55,223 bases of DNA from an uncultured Bacteroidota bacterium (GTDB lineage: Bacteria > Bacteroidota > Bacteroidia > Chitinophagales > Chitinophagaceae). This document shows, one piece after another, positions 44,211 to 53,985 of this stretch. Both the position numbers and the translations under genes were made by a program. Each line of letters starts with the position of its first letter. The first letter of the stretch is position 1. The notes under the pieces were generated by a model, which did no database searches, had not been told where the DNA came from, and saw only the letters and a list, made by a program, of their open reading frames with translations. The DNA is taken from assembly GCA_903927185.1 (NCBI GenBank), contig CAIYLW010000088.1, forward strand, positions 1 through 55,223, in the 5' to 3' direction.

Positions 44211-45521
44211 TTAAATAACTACTTCTCCTTCTAAATCGTAATCATATGCTTTGGTAATTTTTACCATAACAAATTCACCAATTTGCAATTTTTTGGTGGA
44301 ATGAATCACAACTTCATTATCTACTTCTACACTATCAAATTCTGTTCTTCCCAAATATCTTCCAGCTTCTTTTTTATCAATTAGCACTTTAAAAATTTGT
44401 CCTATTTTTTCTTGATTCTTTTCAAGGCTGATTTCTTGTTGAACCTCCATAATTTCTTCCGCTCTTCTCTGTTTTTCTTCTGCTGGAATATCATCTACCA
44501 AATCATAGGCTGAAGTATTCTCTTCATGGCTATAACTAAAAATTCCTACACGATCGAAACGGTGTTCTTTTAAAAATTCTTTCAACTCATCCACATCATT
44601 TTCTGTTTCACCTGGGAAGCCTGCAATTAAAGTAGTTCGCAAACATATGCCAGGAACCTTTTCGCGAATAGTTTTAATAAGTTCCGCCATTTCCTCACGC
44701 GTAATATTTCTCTTCATGGCTTTTAGCATACTATTACTGGCATGTTGCAAAGGCATATCCAGGTATTTGCAAATATTATCGCGTTCACGTATAGTATCTA
44801 AAATTTCTAATGGAAATTTACTTGGGTAAGCATAGTGTAATCGTATCCATTCAACGCCTTTTACATCAGCTAAGGCATTCAACAATTTTGGAAGCGATCT
44901 TTCTTTATAAATATCTAAACCATAATAAGTCAACTCCTGAGCAATTAACATAATTTCTTTTACGCCTTTCTTCACAAGCCCTTCGGTTTCTGCTACAAGC
45001 TCTTCAATTGTTTTGCTAATATGTTTGCCTCGCATTAATGGAATCGCACAAAATGCACATGTTCTATTACAGCCTTCACTAATTTTTAAATAGGCATAAT
45101 GTTGAGGTGTACTTAAGAGACGTTCTCCAATTAATTCTTTTTTATAATCAGCATCAAATTGCTTCAACATTAATGGCAATTCGAGTGTGCCAAACCAGGC
45201 ATCTACCTCAGGCATTTCTAATTCAAGATCATTTCTGTAACGTTCGCTTAAACAACCTGTCACGTATACCTTATCTAATTTTCCCCTTCTTTTTAATTCT
45301 AATTGATCTAAGATAGTATTGATACTTTCTTCTTTTGCTTTATCAATAAAACCGCAGGTATTAACAACCACTATATTATGGTCTAATTTTTTATTCTCAT
45401 GAACTACCTCAATCTCATTAGCCAAAAGCTGTCCACTCAACACTTCACTATCCACTAAATTTTTACTACAACCCAGTGTGATGATATTTACTTTGTCTTT
45501 TTGTAATGTCTTCGATTTCAT
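44211..45521 (-). CDS. rimO: Ribosomal protein S12 methylthiotransferase RimO
   Basis: The ATG at 45521 (MKSKTLQKDKVNI) is used; the longer frame to 45578 overlaps the GNAT gene. A 436-residue radical SAM enzyme that methylthiolates an aspartate of ribosomal protein S12. N-terminal cluster cysteines lie in TLGCSKN, NTCGF and TGCLSE; the radical SAM CxxxCxxC is in GCNRTCAFC; a C-terminal TRAM domain follows (about 375-436). LGCSKNLVDSE is RimO-specific rather than MiaB-like. Part of the prfC-to-aldehyde-dehydrogenase gene run. Confidence 0.95.
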   Translation of the reverse strand: MKSKTLQKDKVNIITLGCSKNLVDSEVLSGQLLANEIEVVHENKKLDHNIVVVNTCGFIDKAKEESINTILDQLELKRRGKLDKVYVTGCLSERYRNDLELEMPEVDAWFGTLELPLMLKQFDADYKKELIGERLLSTPQHYAYLKISEGCNRTCAFCAIPLMRGKHISKTIEELVAETEGLVKKGVKEIMLIAQELTYYGLDIYKERSLPKLLNALADVKGVEWIRLHYAYPSKFPLEILDTIRERDNICKYLDMPLQHASNSMLKAMKRNITREEMAELIKTIREKVPGICLRTTLIAGFPGETENDVDELKEFLKEHRFDRVGIFSYSHEENTSAYDLVDDIPAEEKQRRAEEIMEVQQEISLEKNQEKIGQIFKVLIDKKEAGRYLGRTEFDSVEVDNEVVIHSTKKLQIGEFVMVKITKAYDYDLEGEVVI

Positions 45522-45555
45522 AATAATATTAAAAGTACAAATAAGTAGTCTATAT

Positions 45556-46080
45556 TCAATTAGCATCCTTCCCTTCAAAAACTGCCCTGGCTAATGAAAA
45601 CATATTCAATTTTTGATCATTCAAAATAAATTCTCCTGAAAGACAAAACTTATTTTTCAACAATACTGTTTCTGAAGCTACATTTTCTGGTTGGGTAATA
45701 GCAAAGAGGCTTGCATGATTAGTTCTTTCAAAAAAAATAGCTGATCCAAATTTTACCAGTTCGGAAGCATAGCCCTTTCCCCAATGCTGAGGCATCAATG
45801 CATATCCGATATGATAATCGGCATCTCCATCCAAATACAAAATGGAGAATGTTCCGATAAAATTGCCTGTTAATTTATCCCCTACAAACATTCTTCCGTA
45901 AGGAAACCCATCCAGATATAAATTAAAATTTTCTGATAAAAATGCATCGCTTTCTGCTCTATTTTTAATAGGTCGGATATATTGCATCACTTGTTGGGAA
46001 TTATTGAACAGAAAAAAATCATTGGCATCATCAGGAGTAAACTGACGAACAATTAATCTTTCTGTTTCAAATGGATCCAT
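45556..46080 (-). CDS. GNAT family N-acetyltransferase (RimJ/RimL-like)
   Basis: A 174-residue acetyltransferase. It starts with ETERLIVRQFTPDDA, typical of the RimJ/RimL group, and contains the acetyl-CoA loop in LMPQHWGKGYASEL (Q/RxxGxG/A pattern). Substrate unknown: a protein N terminus or a small amine. It begins 5 nt after ypdA and ends 34 nt before rimO, so it is inside the run of translation and redox genes. Confidence 0.87.
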   Translation of the reverse strand: MDPFETERLIVRQFTPDDANDFFLFNNSQQVMQYIRPIKNRAESDAFLSENFNLYLDGFPYGRMFVGDKLTGNFIGTFSILYLDGDADYHIGYALMPQHWGKGYASELVKFGSAIFFERTNHASLFAITQPENVASETVLLKNKFCLSGEFILNDQKLNMFSLARAVFEGKDAN

Positions 46081-46085
46081 CGCTG

Positions 46086-47069
46086 CTATAAGTTAGTTAC
46101 AATATGTTCAATAATTTTTTCTGCGTGTTCTCTGGAATTTTCAATAAATAAACTATGCGTATCCATCCCACCACAAATTACTCCAGCCAGATAAATACCT
46201 GTAATATTTGTTTCATGAGTATCCTGATTATATTGAGGTCTCATAGCTGTATCAGAAGATAATTCAATTCCCATTGCTGCAATGAAATTAAGGTCCGGTT
46301 GATAGCCAGTTGCCGCAATCACACAATCATTGGGTATACTAATATTTCCTTCAGGTGTACTAATCTCAACTACCGATTCTTTAATCGCTATGACATCTGA
46401 ATTATAAAAAGCTTTGATAGAACCTTCTTTAATTCTATTTACAATATCTGGTCGTACCCAATATTTAACACGCTCCCCTACTTGATCTTCTCTAATGACC
46501 ATAGTAACTTCAGCCCCTTTGCGCCAGGTTTCTAATGCAGCATCTACTGCCGAATTATTAGCACCCACAACGATTACTTTTTGAAATGCATAAAAATGTG
46601 GATCATTATAATAATGAGTAACTTTTGGCATATCTTCTCCTGGAATATTCAATAAAAATGGTAGCCCATAAAATCCTGTAGCCACAATTATTTTTTTAGC
46701 TAGATATTGCTGCTTGGTAGTTTGTACATTAAATAGTTGCTCATTCAATTGAATAACTGATAAAACTTCTTCAAATAATTGAATTTTTAATAATGCAGCA
46801 ACCGCAACCCTTCTATAATATTCTAATGCTTCATTTCTGGTTGGCTTTACATTATTACTAACAAAAGGAATCCCACCAATTTCTAACCTTTCTGAGGTTG
46901 AAAAGAAAGTCATATTAACCGGATAATGGTATAATGAATTTACCAAACAACCTTTTTCCAAAATCAAATAATCTAACCCTTTTTTCTTAGCAGCCAATGC
47001 ACAAGCTAACCCAATGGGTCCTGAACCAACAATGATAATATCAACTTGCTTTTCAGTATCTGTTTGCAT
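46086..47069 (-). CDS. ypdA: YpdA family bacillithiol disulfide reductase (putative)
   Basis: A 327-residue flavoprotein of the thioredoxin-reductase type but without the CxxC redox pair. FAD motif IIIVGSGPIGLACALAA at the N terminus, the NADPH motif VVVGANNSAVDAALE near 168, and the C-terminal GIYLAGVICGG. The N-terminal LVNSLYHYPVNMTFFSTSE is characteristic of YpdA, which reduces bacillithiol disulfide using NADPH. It starts 1 nt from the prfC stop and is followed by the GNAT gene, so it is carried with translation genes; the other bacillithiol genes of the window lie at other loci. Confidence 0.9.
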   Translation of the reverse strand: MQTDTEKQVDIIIVGSGPIGLACALAAKKKGLDYLILEKGCLVNSLYHYPVNMTFFSTSERLEIGGIPFVSNNVKPTRNEALEYYRRVAVAALLKIQLFEEVLSVIQLNEQLFNVQTTKQQYLAKKIIVATGFYGLPFLLNIPGEDMPKVTHYYNDPHFYAFQKVIVVGANNSAVDAALETWRKGAEVTMVIREDQVGERVKYWVRPDIVNRIKEGSIKAFYNSDVIAIKESVVEISTPEGNISIPNDCVIAATGYQPDLNFIAAMGIELSSDTAMRPQYNQDTHETNITGIYLAGVICGGMDTHSLFIENSREHAEKIIEHIVTNL

Positions 47070-47070
47070 C

Positions 47071-48657
47071 TTATTTGTGTATCTCGCTTGAAAAATGAAA
47101 AGTAATATCCGGGTTATTAGTAATCTCGGTATTTAAGAACCATTCACTTTGTGCCAGGTAAACTGGATGCCCATCTTTATCTTCAGCTGAATTCTGTTGC
47201 TTAAATCGAAGAAAATCTTCCAACTTTTTTTCGTCCTTGCTGGTGAGCCAACATGCTTTAAAATAGGGAAGTGTTCTGAATTCACAGGCTGCACCATATT
47301 CATGCAATAACCGATATTGTATTACTTCAAATTGCAAATCACCTACGCAACCGATAATTTTTTTATTGCCTCCAAATTGCGTAAACAATTGAGCAACACC
47401 TTCATCTGTAAGCTGACTAATCCCTTTTTCCAATTGTTTGGTTTTCATGGGATCTTTATTTACCAGCTCTTTAAATATTTCCGGTGAGAAAGTGGGAATG
47501 CCTATAAAGAAAAAATCTTCCCCTTCAGTTAGCGTGTCACCAATTTTAAAATTACCTGTATCGAATAATCCAACCACATCTCCTGCAAAAGCATCTTCAA
47601 TAATGTCTTTACTTCTGGCCATGAAAGAATAGGGATTGCTAAAACGCATTTCCTTATCTAATCGAACATGGTGAAAGTATTTATTGCGTTCAAATTTTCC
47701 ACTACAAACACGCATAAATGCAATTCGGTCGCGGTGTTTGGGATCTAGATTGGCATGAATCTTAAATATAAACCCACTAAATTTATCTTCTTCTGCAGCA
47801 ACAGTTCTGGAAGATGTCTCGCGACTTTTGGGGATAGGTGCGATTCGAATGAATGTGTCAAGCATTTCTTTTACACCAAAATTATTTACGGCACTACCAA
47901 AAAATACTGGTGCAACTTTACCTTGTAAATATTCATCCTTATCTAATTCTCCATAAACCCCATCAATCAATTCAACATCTTCCCTTAATTGAGCGGCATC
48001 TCTATCTCCAACTTTAGAATCAAGTAAAGCATCATTTAAATTACTAATAGAAATTACATCTTCATCATCAGCTTTGGTGCTTGCTGCAAATAATCGTAGG
48101 CTCTTATTGTCAAGATTATAAACCCCTTTGAACTCTTTACCACTATTGATGGGCCAGGTCATGGGATGCAAAGAAATTTTTAATTCATTTTCAATTTCTT
48201 CCAGCAAATCAAAACGATTCTTACCATCGCGATCCATTTTATTGATAAAAACAATAACTGGTGTATCGCGCATTCTACAAACTTCCATTAATCTTCTGGT
48301 CTGTGCTTCTACCCCATTTACACTATCTATCACAAGAATAACACTATCAACAGCCGTAAGTGTTCGGTAAGTATCTTCTGCAAAATCTTTGTGACCTGGG
48401 GTATCCAATAAATTAATGGAGATCCCTTGATATTCGAAAGTCATTACAGATGTCGCCACAGAAATACCACGCTGCCTTTCTATTTCCATAAAGTCGCTCG
48501 TAGCATGCTTTTTAATCTTATTGCTTTTAACAGCACCAGCAACTTGAATGGCGCCTCCAAAAAGAAGGAACTTTTCAGTTAAAGTGGTTTTTCCGGCATC
48601 CGGATGTGATATAATGGCAAATGTTTTGCGCCTACTAATTTCTTTCTCGTATTTCAT
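47071..48657 (-). CDS. prfC: Peptide chain release factor 3
   Basis: The ATG at 48657 ([11 protein letters not shown]) fits the family start; the frame is open to 48723. A 528-residue GTPase that recycles RF1 and RF2 after termination. G motifs: [13 protein letters not shown] (G1), [12 protein letters not shown] (G2), [12 protein letters not shown] (G3), NKMDRDG (G4). The RF3-specific C-terminal domain ends with [14 protein letters not shown]. First gene of the probable run prfC-ypdA-GNAT-rimO-deaminase-aldehyde dehydrogenase. The 236 nt upstream hold no gene I can support. Confidence 0.96.
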   Translation of the reverse strand: MKYEKEISRRKTFAIISHPDAGKTTLTEKFLLFGGAIQVAGAVKSNKIKKHATSDFMEIERQRGISVATSVMTFEYQGISINLLDTPGHKDFAEDTYRTLTAVDSVILVIDSVNGVEAQTRRLMEVCRMRDTPVIVFINKMDRDGKNRFDLLEEIENELKISLHPMTWPINSGKEFKGVYNLDNKSLRLFAASTKADDEDVISISNLNDALLDSKVGDRDAAQLREDVELIDGVYGELDKDEYLQGKVAPVFFGSAVNNFGVKEMLDTFIRIAPIPKSRETSSRTVAAEEDKFSGFIFKIHANLDPKHRDRIAFMRVCSGKFERNKYFHHVRLDKEMRFSNPYSFMARSKDIIEDAFAGDVVGLFDTGNFKIGDTLTEGEDFFFIGIPTFSPEIFKELVNKDPMKTKQLEKGISQLTDEGVAQLFTQFGGNKKIIGCVGDLQFEVIQYRLLHEYGAACEFRTLPYFKACWLTSKDEKKLEDFLRFKQQNSAEDKDGHPVYLAQSEWFLNTEITNNPDITFHFSSEIHK

Positions 48658-48893
48658 AATGCTTATATGCGAAGTATTCTCCTTTAAGCAATTAAGCTTG
48701 GGGTTACTGATTTCGGCCTGCAAAGGTAAGGTTTGAGACTGTTTTTCAATAGTAGAACTGCGATTCCGATAAATTTATCATTTCTATAAGCTTGATTTTA
48801 CATAAAAATTGGATTTTGGCACGTAATTTTCAGGCTTCTAGTGATACAGTGAAGTTGATAATACTTCATTTTAATAACCAATAGTTCGATCTT

Positions 48894-49556
48894 ATGAAAT
48901 CAATCAGTTTATTATTCCTCAGTTTTACAATTTTTATAGTTGGTCATTCTCAAATTATTAAATCTGATGAAATCGCAAAGGGTTTAAAAGAAGCTTTGCA
49001 AGTTGGTACTACAAAAGGAATTGAAATATTATCAAAACCCGATGGCTTTTTTGGAAATGCCGCTATAAAAATCCTAATGCCTCCTGAAGCAGCAAAGATT
49101 GAGAAGACTTTAAGAAGCATCGGATTTAATAAACAAGTAGATGATGCTATCTTATCTATGAACCGTGCAGCAGAAGATGCCAGTAAAGAAGCCATTCCTA
49201 TTTTCACCAAAGCGATTCAAGAAATGAGTATCGATGATGCTGTGGGAATTCTTAAAGGAAATGATGATGCCGCAACAAAATATTTACAAACTAAAACAAC
49301 CGATTCACTCACAAAAAAGTTTCGACCTTCTATTGAGACTTCTTTAAATAAAGTAAATGCTACTAAGAATTGGAACACGATAGTAACGCAGTATAATAAA
49401 TTCAGTTTTAAAAAAATAAATCCAGATTTAGCGGCGTATGTAACGGAAAGATCTTTAAATGGAATTTATTTGCAAATTGCTGCAGAAGAAGCTAAAATTA
49501 GAAAAGACCCTGTAGCAAGGTCTTCTGATTTATTGAAAAAAATATTCGGGAAATAA
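48894..49556 (+). CDS. DUF4197 family exported protein
   Basis: A 220-residue protein with a signal peptide (MKSISLLFLSFTIFIVGHSQ). The mature part matches the DUF4197 pattern: EIAKGLKEALQVGTTKGIEILSK, PPEAAKIEKTLR, MNRAAEDASKEA, and a C-terminal DLAAYVTERSLNGIY. Mostly helical. The family has no established function. It converges on the PAS protein gene with 2 nt between the ends. Confidence 0.88.
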   Translation: MKSISLLFLSFTIFIVGHSQIIKSDEIAKGLKEALQVGTTKGIEILSKPDGFFGNAAIKILMPPEAAKIEKTLRSIGFNKQVDDAILSMNRAAEDASKEAIPIFTKAIQEMSIDDAVGILKGNDDAATKYLQTKTTDSLTKKFRPSIETSLNKVNATKNWNTIVTQYNKFSFKKINPDLAAYVTERSLNGIYLQIAAEEAKIRKDPVARSSDLLKKIFGK

Positions 49557-49558
49557 TT

Positions 49559-51382
49559 TTAGAACCCATCAATTAGTCCATCCAATGAATTTGTCTTTTT
49601 TACAATACTTCTAATTTGTGTGTCAAGTTCATTGGCACTCTGAATTAGATGATCTAAAATATCTTTGTTAGAAACCGTATTATTATTATTCAATACTTCA
49701 ATTACACCAAGAATGTTTGCTAAAGGTCGTCTCACTTCGTGCGACTGTATAAATGCAATATCTCTTAATGCTTTGTTTTGTGACTTAAGTTTTTCCTGAA
49801 CCAAAATATCTTCGGTTACATTTCTATTAGTACCTATTAACCGAACTACTTTACCGCTTTCCGACTTTTTAACTATCGCATGCGTTTCAATATATCGAAC
49901 TACTCCGCTTGTTGTTATAATTCGAAATAATGCAGAGTCCACTTCCTTCTTTCCTTCCACCAATTCATTGATAATTTCCATCATCATATTCATATCATCT
50001 GGATGCATCAATTTCTTCCAGATTTTGTAGGGTGATGCATGTTCATTGTTTACGTATCCATATATTTCAAACATGGTATCATCCCAAATTACATGATTAT
50101 TATTCTTCAAATCAATTTCCCAGATACCAATTTTAGCAGAATCCGTTGCCAATGTTAAACGCTGCAATAATTCTTCCTGCTGTTGTTGTGCATGCTTTCT
50201 TTTGGTGATATCGTTTTCGATGGTCATGAATCCCAAGTGTTTTTCTTCCTCATCGAATAAAGGTTGTGAGTCTACCTCTAACCAAATCTGATCACCATTT
50301 TTGGTGTAGCTCAAAAACTCGTCTTTAATAGGCAATTTATTATCAATGGCATGACGCAATCTTTTTTTCGCATTTTCATCTGATTCAGGGCCTTCTAAAG
50401 AATATCCAAACTTCTTTCCAATCACTTCATCCATGGAATATCCACTGATTCTTGTAAATCCTTGATTCACCCAAATGATATTTTCAAAAGCATCAGTGAT
50501 CATCACAGAATTGGTAGTACTATGTGCTACTAATGCTAAGCGCTTTACCTCATCCCTACTGTAAGCTAAAGCTTCTTCTACGTGTTTTTTATCCGAAATA
50601 TCGAAAATACAACCATCCAAAAAGCTAACTTCATTATCACCTTCTAATATTGCCTGCCCCCTCTCGTACACCCAACGAATAGTTCCGTCTTTATGCAGAA
50701 TTCTATATTCTAAAGAGTATTGTTCATTATTTTTAATCGCTTTTTTGATGCTAGCTTTTACCATCGCTTTATCATCTTCAAAAATCAAACTAGAAAAACC
50801 ATCTTTTCTATTTTCATAGAAATGGGAAACAGGATAACCCGTTAGGTTTTCAATTTCGTTACTGATAAATGAATTCGAAAAATATTCATCTCCAATATTT
50901 CTATAAATAACCCCTGGAATATGGTTAACTAATGAAGTGAATTGAGCTTCATGCATAATTGTCTGACGATGTTCTTTTTCATAGTCATCCAAGCTACTAT
51001 TGTATGGCTCTTTTTTTGTCACATCCTGTCCTACACAAACAATTGCATAAGGATCTCCATTATCTCTTCTAAGACAATTCAATTCCCACTGCGTCCAGTT
51101 ATAGTCTATTTCATCTGTAGCCTTGCGAACCGTAACTTCAAAAGATTGCCCCGGCTCTTTTATACATGCTTTTGCTGCAGTATTACAAAGAATTACGTCT
51201 TTACTAAAAACAGTATTACTAAAATGTGATCCTATTAAATTTTCAGAAACAAAAGAGAATTTTTCTTGGAATAATGAATTCACGTAAAGATACTCACCAG
51301 TCAAATCTGTAATAACTACAGAAAAGATTCGAGAATCTAAAAGTTGTTGAGGAAGAAGGGTTTCTGCCTGCAGTGAATTCAT
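49559..51382 (-). CDS. Multi-PAS sensor protein with HisKA-like tail, no ATPase domain
   Basis: A 607-residue cytoplasmic protein with four PAS/PAC units at about 15-125, 148-270, 280-395 and 405-525. The third has the NQGFTRISGYSMDEVIGK...GPESD pattern but no LOV cysteine. The C-terminal 60-70 residues begin with an H box, SHEVRRPLANILG (His548), and look like the dimerisation helices of a histidine kinase, but the protein stops there: no N, G1 or G2 ATP-binding motif follows within the frame or downstream. It may signal by protein contact or be phosphorylated in trans. No response regulator gene adjoins. Confidence 0.85.
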   Translation of the reverse strand: MNSLQAETLLPQQLLDSRIFSVVITDLTGEYLYVNSLFQEKFSFVSENLIGSHFSNTVFSKDVILCNTAAKACIKEPGQSFEVTVRKATDEIDYNWTQWELNCLRRDNGDPYAIVCVGQDVTKKEPYNSSLDDYEKEHRQTIMHEAQFTSLVNHIPGVIYRNIGDEYFSNSFISNEIENLTGYPVSHFYENRKDGFSSLIFEDDKAMVKASIKKAIKNNEQYSLEYRILHKDGTIRWVYERGQAILEGDNEVSFLDGCIFDISDKKHVEEALAYSRDEVKRLALVAHSTTNSVMITDAFENIIWVNQGFTRISGYSMDEVIGKKFGYSLEGPESDENAKKRLRHAIDNKLPIKDEFLSYTKNGDQIWLEVDSQPLFDEEEKHLGFMTIENDITKRKHAQQQQEELLQRLTLATDSAKIGIWEIDLKNNNHVIWDDTMFEIYGYVNNEHASPYKIWKKLMHPDDMNMMMEIINELVEGKKEVDSALFRIITTSGVVRYIETHAIVKKSESGKVVRLIGTNRNVTEDILVQEKLKSQNKALRDIAFIQSHEVRRPLANILGVIEVLNNNNTVSNKDILDHLIQSANELDTQIRSIVKKTNSLDGLIDGF

Positions 51383-51541
51383 TTAGGTTTACTTATTTAG
51401 GATTAATAATATGTAAATAATATTCAGATGTTTACACATACCTCACATTAAAGACATATTGACCCGACTAAAGTAGTACAATCGTTTATGTATCAGCAAG
51501 AAAGAGAGAGAAAACTATGAAAAATACAAAGCTGTTTGTAT

Positions 51542-51567
51542 AAAAAAAGGGCTGAAATCAGCCCTTT
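51542..51567 (-). terminator. Terminator after lpdA
   Basis: AAAGGGCTGA (51546-51555) pairs perfectly with TCAGCCCTTT (51558-51567) around two bases. A T run follows on the minus strand, 28 nt after the stop. Confidence 0.88.
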
Positions 51568-51594
51568 ATACAAACTAGTTGGTAAAAGAAATTT

Positions 51595-53001
51595 TTAGAT
51601 GTCGATTGCTTCACCATATGCCATGGCAGTTGCTTCCTTTAATGCTTCACTCATGGTAGGATGTGGATGCACTGCATTTAGTATCTCATGTGCTGTAGTT
51701 TCCAATTTTCTGGCAACAACTGCTTCTGCAATAATTTCAGTAACATTACTACCAATCATATGGCAACCCAAAAATTCACCATACTTAGCATCGTAGATAA
51801 CTTTTACAAAACCCTCAGTTGCACCTGATGCACTTGCTTTACCACTTGCCATAAAAGGAAACTTGCCAATTTTTAATTCATAACCTGCTTCTTTAGCGGC
51901 TTTTTCAGTCAATCCAACACTGGCAATTTCTGGTGTGCAATAAGTACAACCTGGAATATTTCCATAATCCATTGCTTCAGGTAAATGATGAATTTTCTTT
52001 TCATTATATCCAATAAATTCAGCAGTATTAACAGCTTCTTTGCTAGCCACGTGAGCAAGCGCCTGACCAGGAGTACAATCACCAATTGCATAGATACCGG
52101 CAACGCTCGTTTGATTGTATTTATCAACAATAATTTTTCCTTTTTCAGTTTTGATTCCTAATTCTTCTAATCCAATATTTTCAATATTTGCAACCACACC
52201 AACAGCGCTTAAAACTATATCAGCTTCCAGGAAAATTTCACCTGATTGTGTTTTCACTTTTGCTTTTACACCAGCACCTGAAGTATCCACAGATTCAACT
52301 GATGCATTGGTCATGATATCAATTCCTTGCTTCTTATACTGCTTCTCTAATTCCTTAGAGATATCTTCATCTTCTACAGGAACTATTCTTGGCAAAAATT
52401 CAACGATAGTAACTTTTGTTCCCATCGAATTATAGAAATAGGCAAACTCAACACCTATCGCACCGCTACCTACCACAATCATACTTTTGGGTTGAGTAGG
52501 CAATACCATTGCTTCGCGATAAGCAATAATTTTTTTACCATCTATTGGAAGATTCGGTAATTGTTTAGCACGTCCACCAGTTGCGATAATGATATGCTTT
52601 CCTTCGACGATTTTTTTGCTTCCGTCAGTGGCAGTTACTTCAACCTGACCTTTGGCTTTAATTTTACCATAGCCCATCACCACATCAATTTTGTTCTTCT
52701 TCATTAAGAATTGAACACCCTTACTCATTTTATCAGCAACACCCCTACTTCTTCCAATAACCCCAGTAAAATCGTGCTGAATATTATCAGCTGAAATGCC
52801 ATAAGCCTTACTATGTTTCAAGTAATCGTAGACCTGAGCACTTTTCAACAATGCTTTTGTAGGAATACAGCCCCAGTTTAAACAAACACCCCCTAAGCTT
52901 TCTTTTTCAATGATTGCTACTTTAAATCCCAATTGAGATGCTCTGATAGCTGCAGGATATCCACCTGGTCCACTTCCTAATACAATTACGTCGTACGCCA
53001 T
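51595..53001 (-). CDS. lpdA: Dihydrolipoyl dehydrogenase
   Basis: A 468-residue FAD-dependent disulfide oxidoreductase (E3) of the 2-oxoacid dehydrogenase and glycine cleavage complexes. The redox-active pair is in GGVCLNWGCIPTK (Cys40 and Cys45); the FAD motif is IVLGSGPGGYPAAI, the NAD motif VVGSGAIGVEFAYF, and the catalytic His-Glu is in HPHPTMSEAL. ADP-binding GIYAIGDCTPG is also present. It stands alone with its own terminator; no E1 or E2 gene is near. Confidence 0.95.
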   Translation of the reverse strand: MAYDVIVLGSGPGGYPAAIRASQLGFKVAIIEKESLGGVCLNWGCIPTKALLKSAQVYDYLKHSKAYGISADNIQHDFTGVIGRSRGVADKMSKGVQFLMKKNKIDVVMGYGKIKAKGQVEVTATDGSKKIVEGKHIIIATGGRAKQLPNLPIDGKKIIAYREAMVLPTQPKSMIVVGSGAIGVEFAYFYNSMGTKVTIVEFLPRIVPVEDEDISKELEKQYKKQGIDIMTNASVESVDTSGAGVKAKVKTQSGEIFLEADIVLSAVGVVANIENIGLEELGIKTEKGKIIVDKYNQTSVAGIYAIGDCTPGQALAHVASKEAVNTAEFIGYNEKKIHHLPEAMDYGNIPGCTYCTPEIASVGLTEKAAKEAGYELKIGKFPFMASGKASASGATEGFVKVIYDAKYGEFLGCHMIGSNVTEIIAEAVVARKLETTAHEILNAVHPHPTMSEALKEATAMAYGEAIDI

Positions 53002-53131
53002 AGCTGATTAACTATTTATTGATTGATAAATTAATGATCCGAATGAGCACCACTGCTTCATTATGGGATGCGAAAATACTGTAAAAATGGACAAACTTAA
53101 AAAGGGAGTTGAGATTTGACAGTTATTATCC

Positions 53132-53953
53132 TTATTCGAAAATGATCTTAATGGTATGATAGAACCATTTATTCTCCATAGCAGCCCTACTTTGTTGCAT
53201 TTGTTCGTTAAAAACCTGAAGGCCAAATAGTCCCGCAATATTTCCATTTCTTAAGGCTAGTTCCAGATATCCTGCAGAGTTAAACCAGGCTAATTTTTCT
53301 GTACCCGGTACATCTGTATAGTTATTGCTAATAGTTTCAAAAGCATCATTTCGTCGTAAATAAATCTTGAATTTCCTGCCATTTCTATGCAGTTCGAATT
53401 CTTCCTTAGTAATATTTACTACTACGTTTTCGAAACTATCGATAAATAAAATCTGTCCATCCATCCAATCTGTTCCAATGGTAGGCCTTAGAGGATAGCG
53501 TTCTACAATTGGTTTAGCAGTAGCTCCTTTAAAGCTGAAGCTTTTATCCCCATCGCCTTTAATAATACTATCCGCAACCAATTGAGTTAGTTCCAGCAAT
53601 GTATTCTGACCTCTTACCGGTAATGCCATCAATTCTTTGGGCATTTCCCCGGTAATCATGGTAAGAATACCATTATCCGGACAAATTATTACTTGCTGAT
53701 GGTATTTAGCAACTAATAATTGTACAGGTGGATTTTCGTATAAATTAATCAGCACTAAATGAAAAGTACCGGGAGGGAAATATTTAAAAGCGTTTGAACA
53801 GATATAAGCAGCTTGCGGGAAATTGGTCTGCGAAAGATAATGTGTGATATCGGTGACTTGAAATCGCTGATCCACTGAGAGGAATTGTCCCTTAATGGCA
53901 CCAACAAGAAAATCTCGTTGACCAATATCTGTTGTCAGCGTTAAAATGGGCAT
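53132..53953 (-). CDS. SAM hydroxide adenosyltransferase (DUF62 / fluorinase family)
   Basis: A 273-residue protein of the SAM hydroxide adenosyltransferase family, which cleaves S-adenosylmethionine with water to adenosine and methionine; the halogenating relatives use the same fold. The start ILTLTTDIGQRDFLVGAIKG holds the SAM-binding Asp, followed by ITHYLS, VVVNITKEEF and the C-terminal domain with LELALRNGNIA. The insertion that distinguishes fluorinase is not evident, so hydrolysis is the better call. It follows the SDR gene by 32 nt. Confidence 0.85.
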   Translation of the reverse strand: MPILTLTTDIGQRDFLVGAIKGQFLSVDQRFQVTDITHYLSQTNFPQAAYICSNAFKYFPPGTFHLVLINLYENPPVQLLVAKYHQQVIICPDNGILTMITGEMPKELMALPVRGQNTLLELTQLVADSIIKGDGDKSFSFKGATAKPIVERYPLRPTIGTDWMDGQILFIDSFENVVVNITKEEFELHRNGRKFKIYLRRNDAFETISNNYTDVPGTEKLAWFNSAGYLELALRNGNIAGLFGLQVFNEQMQQSRAAMENKWFYHTIKIIFE

Positions 53954-53985
53954 TCTAGCTACATAACGTTAAAAAGCCCTGTTTA

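Noticed and set aside
50220..50560. LOV photoreceptor domain in the PAS protein
   Set aside because: The third PAS has a GxxxGYSLEGPESD stretch at the place of the LOV GxNCRFLQ motif, but the flavin-binding cysteine is absent.
53008..53247. Separate small gene upstream of lpdA on the minus strand
   Set aside because: It overlaps the 3' part of the DUF62 gene in another frame and has no protein-like pattern.
53132..53953. Fluorinase or chlorinase making halogenated nucleosides
   Set aside because: The common SAM hydroxide adenosyltransferase family has the same fold; no insertion or neighbouring halometabolite genes support halogenation.
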